A stretch of DNA of 64,000 nt from Micromonospora cathayae (GCF_028993575.1 NZ_CP118615.1:6973001-7037000); one strand, 5' to 3'. Positions 8,726-17,289 are shown, counted from the stretch's first letter. The notes: generated from the sequence alone by a model not told the origin. Numbers and translations are program-made.

Positions 8726-8779
8726 AGATGTCCGGCGGAGCGACACCTGCTGGGTCGGATGCCCGGCGGAGCGACATCT
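8726..8779. promoter_or_regulatory. Twin 23-bp operator candidates upstream of ips
   Basis: Copy 1 (8726-8748) is AGATGTC-N9-GACACCT and copy 2 (8757-8779) is GGATGCC-N9-GACATCT, with the same N9 spacer CGGCGGAGC. Each is a near-perfect inverted repeat of AGATGTC. The copies lie exactly 31 bp apart, about three helical turns, 38 to 91 bp upstream of the ips start. This is the layout of a cooperative repressor or activator site. The regulator is not identifiable. Confidence 0.55.
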
Positions 8780-9286
8780 GGCGGGACGCCCCGTCCGCCC
8801 CTTCCGGTTCGGGGAGGCACCCCGTGCCGGCGTCGACGTCGGCGGCGTCGACGTCGGCCCGGGGACCCGGTCGGACGGGAACGGACGGGGCAGGTAGGCA
8901 GGGTCGGTCGGCGTCTCGACCCTGCCTCCCCCGCTTCGACCGGCTGGGACGCTGGCACCGTCCCGGCCGGACGTCTACCGGAGCGTGCCCCGGCCGGGGC
9001 GTCGACGGGTGGACGGGCGGATGTGGCCGGCCATCGGATCCTCCGGACTGCTCGGGGACTGTCGGGCCCGGCCCTCCGACGCGACCGGGGAATCCCGGTC
9101 CGGCCGCGTCGGAAGGCCGTCGTGCTGTCGTGCGCCACCTGGCCGGTACGGCCGGGTCGGGCACGCCCTTCCGGGCCGACCTCGTCCCGGCCGCGGGGCG
9201 CAACCGCGGCCGGCCCTCGCCGGTCGGTCCGGAAAGTCCTCGGGTGGCCCCGGCCGTCCCGGCCGGTGCCACGGTGGGTGGGGTTC
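8780..9286. other. Non-coding stretch upstream of the Ebo operon
   Basis: No convincing gene is seen on either strand. The open frames here are GC-skew artefacts rich in Arg, Pro and Gly. A 15-bp direct repeat around GCGTCGACGTCGGC occurs twice at 8828-8860. The long distance before the next gene's terminator leaves room for the ips promoter, but no clear -10/-35 pair was found. Confidence 0.4.
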
Positions 9287-9330
9287 GGTGCGGGGGTCGG
9301 CCGCGGTGACCCGCGGCCGACCCCCGCACC
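9287..9330 (-). terminator. Strong hairpin terminator after the oxidoreductase gene
   Basis: A 20-bp perfect inverted repeat (9287-9306 with 9311-9330) with a 4-base loop lies two bases after the stop at 9333. There is no U-run, as is common in high-GC actinomycetes. It should separate the sugar-ABC transcription unit from the Ebo operon. Confidence 0.75.
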
Positions 9331-9332
9331 GG

Positions 9333-10550
9333 TCAGGCTGGTGCCGTCACCAGGGCCGGTTCCACCTCGGTCCAGGACGAACCGAGGTCCGCCGACCGGG
9401 TCACCGCGTCCAGCACCAGCTGGACCTGCAACGCGTCGGCGAACGAGGGAGCCGGGTCGGTGCCGGTGGCGACCGCCTCGACGAAGTCGCGCATCTGGTG
9501 GGTGAACGAGTGCTCGTAGCCGATGATGTGCCCCGGCGGCCACCAGGCCGACATGTACGGGTGGTCGCCCTCGGTGACCAGGATCCGGCTGAAGCCCTGC
9601 TCCGCGCCCGGTCGGGTGGCGTCGTAGAACTCCAGCTCGTTGAGGCGTTCCAGGTCGAACACCACGCTGCCGAGCGAGCCGTTGATCTCGACCCGCAGGG
9701 CGTTCTTCCGGCCGGTGGCGAACCGGCTCGCCTCGTACGTGGCCAGGGCGCCACCGTCGAGCCGGGCGACGAAGACCGCCGCGTCGTCGACGGTGACCGT
9801 TCCGGTGGCCGGGGCGGCACCGTCCGCGCCGTTCGCGCTCGCGGCGAGCCCGCTGGACTCGGCCGGCAGCGGCCGTTCCTTGACGAACGTCTCGGTCACC
9901 GCGCTCACGCCGGTGATCCGCTGCCCGGTCACGAACTGGGTCAGGTCGATGATGTGCGCGCCGATGTCGCCGAGCGCACCGGAGCCCGCCCTGTCCTTCT
10001 GCAACCGCCAGACCAGGGGGAACTGCGGATCCACGATCCAGTCCTGTAGGTAGACCGCCCGGACGTGCCGGACGACGCCCAGCCGTCCGCTGGCGATGAG
10101 GTCCCGCATCATGGTGACCGCGGGCACCCGACGGTAGTTGAACCCGCACATCGACCGGACCCCGGCGGCCTGGGCCTTCGCCGCCGCGGCGGTCATCGCC
10201 CGAGCCTCCTCGACCGTGTTCGCCAGCGGCTTCTCGCACAACACGTGCTTGCCGGCGGCCAGCGCGGCGAGCGCGATCTCGGCGTGGCTGTCGCCCGGTG
10301 TGCAGACGTCGACCACGTCGATGTCGTCCCGGGTGACCAGGTCACGCCAGTCGGTGGTGTACGCGTCCCAGCCGAGCCGGTCGGCGGCGTCGGCCACCTT
10401 TCCGGTGTCCCGGCCGCAGATCAGCGCCATCCGGGCCCGCGCCGGCAGGTCGTACACCCGGTTCACGGTGCGCCACGCCTGCGAGTGCGCGGCGCCCATG
10501 AACGCGTAGCCGACCAGACCGACACGCAGTTCTCTGTCTACAGTGGACAA
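9333..10550 (-). CDS. Gfo/Idh/MocA family NAD(P)-dependent oxidoreductase
   Basis: 405 residues. The N-terminal Rossmann fold has VGLVGYAFMGAAHSQAW. The family signature EKPLANT follows, then GFNYRRVPA and the C-terminal domain with GDIGAHIIDLTQ. A TTG start at 10550 is chosen because GGGGGGAG sits about eight bases upstream and no better start exists in frame. Members oxidise sugars or cyclitols such as inositol. Placement 20 bases behind a sugar-binding protein suggests it acts on the imported substrate. The substrate cannot be read from sequence. Confidence 0.9.
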   Translation of the reverse strand: MSTVDRELRVGLVGYAFMGAAHSQAWRTVNRVYDLPARARMALICGRDTGKVADAADRLGWDAYTTDWRDLVTRDDIDVVDVCTPGDSHAEIALAALAAGKHVLCEKPLANTVEEARAMTAAAAKAQAAGVRSMCGFNYRRVPAVTMMRDLIASGRLGVVRHVRAVYLQDWIVDPQFPLVWRLQKDRAGSGALGDIGAHIIDLTQFVTGQRITGVSAVTETFVKERPLPAESSGLAASANGADGAAPATGTVTVDDAAVFVARLDGGALATYEASRFATGRKNALRVEINGSLGSVVFDLERLNELEFYDATRPGAEQGFSRILVTEGDHPYMSAWWPPGHIIGYEHSFTHQMRDFVEAVATGTDPAPSFADALQVQLVLDAVTRSADLGSSWTEVEPALVTAPA

Positions 10551-10570
10551 GGTGGGTCTCCCCCCGTGTG

Positions 10571-11623
10571 TCAGAACCCGAGCTTGAGGTAGTCGCCCGC
10601 GTTCTCCTTGGTGATCGTCTCCGAGGCGAGCACGATCTCCTTCGGTACCTGGAGTTCCACCAGGTCGGACATGCCCTTGCCCTGACCGATCAGCCGGGCC
10701 AGCGAGATGGCCGAGGAGGCCATCGACGGGCTGTACGTGACGGTCGCCTTGAGCACGGTGTTGTCGGCCTGGATGTCCTCCATCGCCTTCTTCGAGCCGG
10801 CGCCGCCGACCATGAAGAACTCCTTGCGGCCGGACTGGTTGACCGCGGCGAGGACACCGATGCCCTGGTCGTCGTCGTGGTTCCAGATCGCGTCGATCTT
10901 CGGCAGGGCCTGGAGGAGACCGGTGGCCGCCTGCTGGCCGGAGTCGGCGGTGAACTCCGCCGGCCGCCGGTTGGCGACCTTGAAGCCGGACGCGGCCAGG
11001 GTGTCGGCGAAGCCCTTCGACCGCTCCTGGGTCAGCTCCAGCGAGTCGATGCCGGGGATCTCGCCGATGATCGGGTTGCTGACGCCCTTGGCCTGGAGCT
11101 GCGCGATGATGTAGGTCGCCGCGGCGACGCCCATGCCGTAGTTGTCGCCCTTGATCTGGGTCCGGTACGCGCGGGCGTCCGGGAAGGCCCGGTCCAGGTT
11201 GACCACCGGGATGCCGGCCTTCATCGCCTCCAGGCCGAACGCGTTGAGCTCCTTGCCGTCGTGCGGCAGCAGCACGATCACGTCGGGCTTCTGGGAGAGC
11301 AGGGTGGACAGCGCCGCCCGCTGGGCCGCCGCGTCCGCGCCGGCCTCGACGGTCTTGAACTCCACGTCGGAGTACGCGCCGGCCTGGGCCTTGGCGTTGT
11401 TGGTGATGGCGGCGATCCAGCCGTGGTCGGCGGCGGGCGCCGAGAAACCGATCGTGACGCGCTTGCCGGGCTCGGCGTTGCCGCCGGTCTCGGCGGCCTT
11501 GGTCTGCGCGGCGGTCGGCTCGGCCTCGTTGCTGGTGCAGCCGGCGAGCAGCGCGCCGGCACCGAGCGCGGCCGTGCCGAACAGCAGCCGGCGGCGCGAC
11601 ATGTCGCGGCTCTGCTGGGTCAT
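10571..11623 (-). CDS. Sugar ABC transporter substrate-binding lipoprotein (RbsB-like)
   Basis: 350 residues. A twin-arginine-type lipoprotein signal, SRRRLLFGTAALGAGALLAGC, ends in a lipobox Cys (residue 29). The mature part is a type 1 periplasmic binding fold: VTIGFSAPAADHGW, LSQKPDVIVLLPHD, IPVVNLDRAFPD and WNHDDDQGIGV. This matches the ribose/xylose/inositol class. It lies downstream of its permease after a 189-base G-rich spacer and upstream of the Gfo/Idh oxidoreductase. Confidence 0.92.
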   Translation of the reverse strand: MTQQSRDMSRRRLLFGTAALGAGALLAGCTSNEAEPTAAQTKAAETGGNAEPGKRVTIGFSAPAADHGWIAAITNNAKAQAGAYSDVEFKTVEAGADAAAQRAALSTLLSQKPDVIVLLPHDGKELNAFGLEAMKAGIPVVNLDRAFPDARAYRTQIKGDNYGMGVAAATYIIAQLQAKGVSNPIIGEIPGIDSLELTQERSKGFADTLAASGFKVANRRPAEFTADSGQQAATGLLQALPKIDAIWNHDDDQGIGVLAAVNQSGRKEFFMVGGAGSKKAMEDIQADNTVLKATVTYSPSMASSAISLARLIGQGKGMSDLVELQVPKEIVLASETITKENAGDYLKLGF

Positions 11624-11737
11624 GATGACCTCCTGTGTGCGGGGTGGTGGAGGAGTTCCGGAGTAAGGGTGTGTGCGTCCCGGCCACCGTCGATCGCGGG
11701 TGGCCGCCGGTTTGCTGTGCTGTCTGTCGTGGGTGGT

Positions 11738-11812
11738 GCGGGTGGAGCGGGGTGGTGGTGCGGGTGGTGCGGGGGTGGTGGAGCGGGGTGGTGCGGGGGG
11801 TCGTCGGGTGGG
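11738..11812. repeat. G-run repeat tract between permease and binding-protein genes
   Basis: The plus strand carries at least nine runs of three to six G separated by TGGTGC, TGGAGC or TGGTGGTGC. This meets the pattern for a G-quadruplex several times over. The genes are read from the other strand, so the G-rich strand is the template and the transcript is C-rich. It fills most of the gap before the binding-protein gene. Confidence 0.6.
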
Positions 11813-12934
11813 TCAGGCGGTGGTCGCCTTGTTCCGCTTGAGGAACCCGGTGACGCTGCGGAACTGGACCTGCTGGACCAGGACCGCGGCGACGATGATG
11901 CCGCCCTTGACCATGTTCTGGGCCTCGGTGGTGAGACCGTTGATGGCGAACAGGTTGGTGATGGTGGAGAAGATGATCACGCCGAGCAGGGAGCCGACGA
12001 TGGTGCCCCGGCCGCCACTGAGCAGCGTCCCGCCGATGATCGCGGCGGCGATCGCGTCGAGTTCGTAGAGGTTGGCCATGGCCGCCTGGGCCGAGGTGGC
12101 CTGCGAGGTCAGCATGATCGCGGCGATGCCGCAGCAGACCCCGGAGAGGGCGTAGAGCATGACGGTGTGCCGCTTGACGTTGATGCCGGCGAGCCGGGCC
12201 GCCTCCGGGTTCCCGCCGACCGCGACGGTACGCCGGCCGAAGGTGGTGCGGTTGAGCAGCACCCACCCGGCGATCACCACGGCGGCGAGGATGTAGACCA
12301 GCAGCGGGATGCCGAGCACGTTGGTGCTGGCGATGCCGTTGATCGTGCTGTTGTTCGAGACCTGGGTCTGCTTCTGCGAGATCTCCGCCGCCAGGCCCCG
12401 GGCCGCGACCAGCATGGCCAGCGTGGCGATGAACGGTACGAGTTTGCCGTACGAGATGAGCAGGCCGTTGACCAGGCCGACGCCGAGCCCGACGACGAGC
12501 GCGGTGAAGATCATGCCACCGGCGCCGAAGCTCTGGGTGGCGAGCGTGGTGGCCCAGACCCCGGACAGCGCGACGATCGCGCCGACCGACAGGTCGATGC
12601 CGCCACCGATGATCACGAAGGTCATGCCCACGGTGACCACGCCGACCACCGAGGCCAGCTTCAGGATGGTGAGGAAGTTGTTCCACACCCAGTTGGAGTC
12701 ACCGTAGAGGTCGGGCCGGGTGGCGATCCCGATGATCACCAGCACCACCAGCACGGCGATCAGGCCGAGGTTGCGTCGGGCGCCCTCGCCGCTGTCGCCC
12801 TTCCAGAAGGAGAGGCCGCTCCGGGGCGTCTCCCGGTGGGCCGCCGCCTCGGTGCCCGCCTTGCTGACCGGCGGCGACTGGGCCGGCAGGTCGGTGGGTC
12901 GCTCGGGGGTGGTTGTACCTGTCGCGTCGCTCAT
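11813..12934 (-). CDS. Sugar ABC transporter permease (RbsC-like)
   Basis: 373 residues. After a polar N-terminal tail of about 45 residues there are eight to ten hydrophobic segments typical of BPD_transp_2 permeases. Signature stretches are GMTFVIIGGGIDLSVGAIVAL, GLVNGLLISYGKLVPFIATL and GGTLLSGGRGTIVGSLLG. It overlaps the ATPase gene by four bases (ATGA). It forms the membrane channel of the sugar importer with the ATPase and binding protein on either side. Confidence 0.93.
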   Translation of the reverse strand: MSDATGTTTPERPTDLPAQSPPVSKAGTEAAAHRETPRSGLSFWKGDSGEGARRNLGLIAVLVVLVIIGIATRPDLYGDSNWVWNNFLTILKLASVVGVVTVGMTFVIIGGGIDLSVGAIVALSGVWATTLATQSFGAGGMIFTALVVGLGVGLVNGLLISYGKLVPFIATLAMLVAARGLAAEISQKQTQVSNNSTINGIASTNVLGIPLLVYILAAVVIAGWVLLNRTTFGRRTVAVGGNPEAARLAGINVKRHTVMLYALSGVCCGIAAIMLTSQATSAQAAMANLYELDAIAAAIIGGTLLSGGRGTIVGSLLGVIIFSTITNLFAINGLTTEAQNMVKGGIIVAAVLVQQVQFRSVTGFLKRNKATTA

Positions 12935-14454
12935 GCCGGCGCGCCTTCCATGAGGGACCCCGCCATCACGAGGTCGAGCACGGTGTTCTCGTCAAGTTCG
13001 CCGGCCGGCGCCTCGCGCACGACCCGCCCTTCGCGCATCACCAGCACCCGGTCGGCCAGACCGAGCACCTCGGGCACCTCGCTGGAGACCAGCAGCACCC
13101 CGACGCCCCGGGCGGCCAGCTCCCGGATCACCTGGTACAGCTCGGCCCGCGCGCCCACGTCCACACCCCGGGTCGGCTCGTCCAGCAGGAGCAGCTTCGT
13201 GTCGCCGAGCAGCCAGCGCCCGACCACCACCTTCTGCTGGTTGCCGCCGGAGAGGGTCCGCACCGGGCGGAGCACGTCCCGGGGACGCAGCTCGAGCACG
13301 TCGGCGATCCGGTTGGCCTCGGCCCGTTCCTTGCCGGTGTCGGTGAAGCCCAGCCGGGCGAACCGGCTGAACGTGGCGAGGGTGACGTTGCGGTAGATCG
13401 GCTCGCCGAGCAGGAGCGCCTGGCTCTTGCGCTCCTCCGGGGCCATTCCCATGCCGGCGCGGACCGCCGCGCCGACACTGCCCGGCCGCAGGCTGCGACC
13501 GGACACGGTCACCGTGCCCGCGTCGGCCCGGCGGGCCCCGAAGATCGTCTCCATCAGCTCGGACCGGCCGGAGCCGACCAGCCCGGCGATGCCGACGATC
13601 TCCCCGGCCCGGACCCGCAGCGACACGTCGGCGAACTCGCCGGCGCGGGTCAGCCCGTCCACCCGGAGCAGTTCGTCGCCCGCGGCGTCGTCGGCCGGGC
13701 GCTCCGGGAAGACGTACTCGATGCTGCGGCCGGTCATCCGGCTCACCAGGTCCCTGGTGGGGGTGTCCCGGGCGGAGAGGTCGGCCGCGGTGGTGCGGCC
13801 GTCCTTGAGCACGGTGACCCGGTCACCGATCTCGCGGATCTCCTCCATCCGGTGCGAGATGTAGATGACCGCGATGCCCTGCGCGGTCAGCTCCCGGATG
13901 ATCCGGAACAGGTTGCCCACCTCGTCGTGGGCGAGCACCGCGCTCGGCTCGTCCATGATGATCAGCCGGGCCTCGTGGGAGAGGGCCCGCGCCATACTGA
14001 CGATCTGCTTGCCCGCCGCCGGCAGCGACCGGACCATCCGGCCCGGCGGGATCTCGGCGTGGCCGAGCCGGCCGAGGATCTCCCGGGTCCGGCGGGCCAT
14101 GTGGCCCCGGCGGACGAAGCCGAACCGCCGCGGCTCGTGGCCCAGGAACGCGTTCTCCGCCACCGACAGGTCCTCGACCAGGTCGAGTTCCTGGTAGATG
14201 GTGGCGATCCCGGCCTTCATCGCCGCCTGCGGGTTGGCGAAGGTGGTGGGTTCGCCCCGCCACTCCACCAGCCCGGAGTCCGGCTTGTGCACACCGGCCA
14301 GCACCTTGATCAGGGTGGACTTGCCGGCTCCGTTCTGGCCGAGCAGGCAGTGCACCTCGCCGGCCCGTACCTCGAGCTGCACCCCGTCCAACGCACGCAC
14401 GCCGGGGAACGTCTTGACCACGTCGGTCAGTCTCAGCACCGTCTCTGCACTCAT
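12931..14454 (-). CDS. Sugar ABC transporter ATP-binding protein with two ATPase domains (RbsA/XylG-like)
   Basis: 507 residues. The first domain has Walker A GQNGAGKSTL and Walker B LIIMDEPSAVL. The second has the degenerate P-loop GLVGSGRSEL usual for this family, plus LSGGNQQKVVVGRWL and LLLLDEPTRGVDVG. The ATG at 14454 overlaps the ROK regulator stop by four bases. Fused double ATPases of this type serve pentose, inositol and galactose importers. Confidence 0.94.
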   Translation of the reverse strand: MSAETVLRLTDVVKTFPGVRALDGVQLEVRAGEVHCLLGQNGAGKSTLIKVLAGVHKPDSGLVEWRGEPTTFANPQAAMKAGIATIYQELDLVEDLSVAENAFLGHEPRRFGFVRRGHMARRTREILGRLGHAEIPPGRMVRSLPAAGKQIVSMARALSHEARLIIMDEPSAVLAHDEVGNLFRIIRELTAQGIAVIYISHRMEEIREIGDRVTVLKDGRTTAADLSARDTPTRDLVSRMTGRSIEYVFPERPADDAAGDELLRVDGLTRAGEFADVSLRVRAGEIVGIAGLVGSGRSELMETIFGARRADAGTVTVSGRSLRPGSVGAAVRAGMGMAPEERKSQALLLGEPIYRNVTLATFSRFARLGFTDTGKERAEANRIADVLELRPRDVLRPVRTLSGGNQQKVVVGRWLLGDTKLLLLDEPTRGVDVGARAELYQVIRELAARGVGVLLVSSEVPEVLGLADRVLVMREGRVVREAPAGELDENTVLDLVMAGSLMEGAPA

Positions 14455-15764
14455 CGCCGTTCCTCCAACTGGTACGGATTGCCGCCGACCGGGGTGACCA
14501 GGGTGGGATCGGTCAGCACCCGCTCGACGGCGACGTGCGCGGCACCGAGGGCGGCGGCACCGAAGCCGAGGTCGGACGCGACGAACGCGCACCGCGACTC
14601 CTGCCCGGTGACCACCAGCCGGTCCAGTTCGGCCTGGGCGGCGGCCAGCACATGGATCCCGAGCCGGGCGAAGTAACCACCGAGCACGATCACCCGGGGG
14701 TTGAACACGTTGACCAGGGTCGCGCCGCCGATCCCGAGCCAGCGGCCGATCTCCTTCAGCGCCTGCGCCACCCGCAGGTCACCGTCGGCCAGCCGGCGTT
14801 CGATCTCGGTCAGCCGCTCCTCCGGGTCGGGCACGATCCCGTCCACGCCCAGCCCGTACGCGTGGTCGGGGGTGGCCATCCGCACCAGGGCGGCGAGACC
14901 GACCTTGGTCTCCCAGCAGCCGATGCGACCGCACCCGCACCGCTCGCCGTACGGGTCGACCAGCACGTGCCCGACCTCACCGGCGAAACCGTCCGCTCCC
15001 CGTACCAGCCGGCCAGCGGAGATGACACCGCCACCGACGCCGACCTCACCGGTCAGGTAGACCAGGTCCGGCACGCCGGCGGCGACGCCCCGGCTGAACT
15101 CGGCCAGGGCGGCGAGGTTGGCGTCGTTGTCGACGGTCACCGGCACGGTGGGGCGGGCCAGCGCCGCGGCGAGCCGCCCGACCACCGGGACGCCCCGCCA
15201 GCCGAGGTTGGGGGCGAAGACCACGGTGCCGGCGGCGACGTCGATCAGGCCGGGCACCGCGACGGTGATCCCGGCCGCGGTCGCCTTCGCCGCCTCGAAC
15301 TCGGCGAGCGACGCCTCGGCGACCCGGGTCAACTCGTCCAGCGAGCGTTCGGGGCCGGAGCCCATCGCGTCGAAGCTGGCCCGCCGGTCCACCAGGACCC
15401 GTCCGGCCAGGTCGATGCCGTACGCCGCGATGTAGTCGACGTTGATCTCCAGCCCAAGGGCGCCGACCCGGGCGCCGTCCACGGTCACCGTGCGGCCGGG
15501 GCGTCCGACCGCGCCGTTGTGCGCGGGACCGGTCTCGTCGACCAGGCCCCGGGCCTGCAACTCGCTGACCAGGCTGGAGACCGTGGTCTTGTTGAGCCCG
15601 GTCTCGGTGGCGATCGCGGACCGCGACCGGGGACCGTGCTCGCTGAGGTGCCGCAGGACGAGGGACAGGTTGGAACGCCGCACCGTGGCCTGGTCGGCGG
15701 GCTCGCCCGCCGACCGGGCCCGGGCGAAGCCGTCGGCTCCGCCGCGTGCGGGTTCGAAACGCAC
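14451..15764 (-). CDS. ROK-family transcriptional regulator, first gene of the sugar-ABC operon
   Basis: 437 residues. An N-terminal winged helix (RRSNLSLVLRHL through GLNKTTVSSLVSELQ) is joined to a ROK kinase-like domain. That domain carries the zinc motif CGCGRIGCWE and the sugar site EVGHVLVDPYGE. A GTG start at 15764 follows GGAGGTCAGAG. The gene is translationally coupled to the transporter, so it probably senses the transported sugar and represses the operon through the inverted repeat next to its own start. Confidence 0.92.
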   Translation of the reverse strand: MRFEPARGGADGFARARSAGEPADQATVRRSNLSLVLRHLSEHGPRSRSAIATETGLNKTTVSSLVSELQARGLVDETGPAHNGAVGRPGRTVTVDGARVGALGLEINVDYIAAYGIDLAGRVLVDRRASFDAMGSGPERSLDELTRVAEASLAEFEAAKATAAGITVAVPGLIDVAAGTVVFAPNLGWRGVPVVGRLAAALARPTVPVTVDNDANLAALAEFSRGVAAGVPDLVYLTGEVGVGGGVISAGRLVRGADGFAGEVGHVLVDPYGERCGCGRIGCWETKVGLAALVRMATPDHAYGLGVDGIVPDPEERLTEIERRLADGDLRVAQALKEIGRWLGIGGATLVNVFNPRVIVLGGYFARLGIHVLAAAQAELDRLVVTGQESRCAFVASDLGFGAAALGAAHVAVERVLTDPTLVTPVGGNPYQLEERR

Positions 15765-15779
15765 CTCTGACCTCCGAAG

Positions 15780-15812
15780 TTAAATATTTTGGTGGGGCAA
15801 CGAAAAAACTAA
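15780..15812. promoter_or_regulatory. ROK-type operator candidate
   Basis: An AT-rich imperfect palindrome stands out in GC-rich DNA. On the minus strand, TTAGTTTTTTCGTTG is followed by CCC and then the partner arm of TTAAATATTTTGGTG, with 10 of 15 positions symmetric. It ends 15 bases before the ROK start codon, where a bound protein would block transcription or initiation. The shape resembles NagC/Mlc/XylR operators. Confidence 0.5.
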
Positions 15813-15864
15813 GGTCGAGCTGGCAGCCGATCAAGGGGCCGTTTCAGCGAAAGTTCATAACATT

Positions 15865-15978
15865 TCAGCAACGGGCTGGAAATACGGTCACGCTCTGTTC
15901 ACCGACCCGGACCCGGGCGGCGGACGACACCGCGACCACGACGGCCAGCCCGGCGCAGCCGGCTCCCGCCGAACTCAT
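15865..15978 (-). CDS. Small 37-residue hydrophobic ORF coupled to the second ROK gene
   Basis: An ATG at 15978 overlaps the upstream ROK stop as ATGA, the same coupling seen between real genes nearby. The product is 37 residues: MSSAGAGCAGLAVVVAVSS followed by a short basic-to-mixed tail ending in Cys. The first half could span a membrane once. It is too short to judge by codon use, and no family is recognised. It may be a genuine micro-protein or chance read-through. Confidence 0.35.
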   Translation of the reverse strand: MSSAGAGCAGLAVVVAVSSAARVRVGEQSVTVFPARC

Positions 15979-17153
15979 GACGCCTCCAGGAAGGCGACGT
16001 CACTGGCCAGCACCGCCGCCCCGGCGACACCGGCCCGCTCCCCCAACTCGGAGAGCACCACCGGCAGGTTGCCGGTGGCCAACGGCAGCGACCGGCGGTA
16101 GACCACGCTGCGGATCTCGGCGAGCAGGATGTGCCCGAGCTGGGCCAACCCGCCACCGATCACGATCATGGACGGGTTGGTGAAGCTCACCAGCCCGGCC
16201 AGCACGCTACCGACCCGCCGCCCGCCGTCCCGGATCAACTGGATGCAGGCCACGTCCCCCTCGATCGCCCCCTCGGCGACGTCGAGGGCGGTGACCTCGC
16301 CCCGGGCGGCCAACCGGTCGGCCAGCGCCGGGGACGCGCCGCTGCGCGCGGCGGCCGTCGCGTCCTTGGCCAGCGCGGCACCACTGAACAGGGCCTCCAG
16401 GCAGCCCGCGTTGCCGCACGAACACATCGGACCGTGCGGGTCGACCTGGATGTGCCCGATGTCGCCGGCACAGCCGTCGGTGCCCCGGTAGACCTCGCCA
16501 CTGAGGTAGATGCCGCACCCGATACCGGTGCCGATCTTGATGAAGAGGAAGTCGTCCACCGAGTGGGCGACTCCGCCGTGCCGCTCGCCGATGGCCATGA
16601 TGTTGACGTCGTTGTCGACCACCGCCGGGCAGCCGTGCTCCCGGGTCAGCAGCTCCCGGACCGGGAACCGGTCCCAGCCCGGCATGATCGGCGGCGAGAC
16701 CGGCACCCCGTCCCGGAAGCTCACCGGACCGGGCACCCCGACGCCGATCGCGTCGAGCCGCTCGTACGCGCCGTCGGCCTTGGCCTTGTGCAGCAGTTCG
16801 TTGACCCGGTGCAGGGTGGTCTTCGGCCCGGACCGGATGTCGGCCGACTCGGCGTACGCGGCGATCGGCTCCAGCCGGCCGTTGACCACCTCGACGTCGA
16901 TCGAGCTGGCCCCCATGTCGACCGCCGCGAAGCGCAGCCGCGGGTTCAGCTCGACCAGGGTGGACCGTCGACCACCCCGGGACGCGGCCAGCCCGGCCTC
17001 GGCCACGTAGCCGAGCGCGACCAGCCGCTCCAACTCGGCGAGCAGCCGTGGACGCGGCATCTGGAGCCGGTCGGCCAGTTCGGCCCGGGACACCGCGCCC
17101 TCGTCGCGGAGCAACCGCAACAGGCGCAGGTGCAGGGGATCGACCGTCCGCAC
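15975..17153 (-). CDS. ROK-family transcriptional regulator (second)
   Basis: 392 residues. The N-terminal winged helix is LRLLRLLRDEGAVSRAELAD and PRPRLLAELERLVALGYV. The ROK domain follows, with FIKIGTGIGCGIYLSGE, GDIGHIQVDPHG and the zinc motif CSCGNAGCLE. The GTG start at 17153 lies 115 bases from an inverted repeat. It is not coupled to the first ROK gene (about 210 bases apart) and may act on other targets. Confidence 0.9.
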   Translation of the reverse strand: MRTVDPLHLRLLRLLRDEGAVSRAELADRLQMPRPRLLAELERLVALGYVAEAGLAASRGGRRSTLVELNPRLRFAAVDMGASSIDVEVVNGRLEPIAAYAESADIRSGPKTTLHRVNELLHKAKADGAYERLDAIGVGVPGPVSFRDGVPVSPPIMPGWDRFPVRELLTREHGCPAVVDNDVNIMAIGERHGGVAHSVDDFLFIKIGTGIGCGIYLSGEVYRGTDGCAGDIGHIQVDPHGPMCSCGNAGCLEALFSGAALAKDATAAARSGASPALADRLAARGEVTALDVAEGAIEGDVACIQLIRDGGRRVGSVLAGLVSFTNPSMIVIGGGLAQLGHILLAEIRSVVYRRSLPLATGNLPVVLSELGERAGVAGAAVLASDVAFLEAS

Positions 17154-17267
17154 CGGGACTCACCTCGATTCGAGCCGTTCACACCGACGTGACGTCGTCG
17201 TGTTGTGCTCGACACAGTAGGAGCCTTCCGTAGCACGTGTCTAGAGCTTCGGCCGATCTGCCGCCAA

Positions 17268-17289
17268 CTTTTGTTCGCAAGGACAAAAG
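17268..17289. promoter_or_regulatory. Inverted-repeat operator candidate of the second ROK gene
   Basis: CTTTTGT-N8-ACAAAAG is a perfect 7-bp palindrome at 17268-17274 and 17283-17289, in a short AT-rich island between two GC-rich genes. It resembles other ROK operators with TTTTGT/ACAAAA arms. It lies upstream of the ROK gene and downstream of the BrkB gene, so autoregulation is the simplest reading. Confidence 0.5.

Noticed and set aside
8724..9329. Minus-strand frame of about 200 codons between the oxidoreductase and ips
   Set aside because: Low-complexity Arg/Pro/Gly translation, no ribosome site, and it crosses the strong hairpin at 9287-9330 and the twin operator sites.
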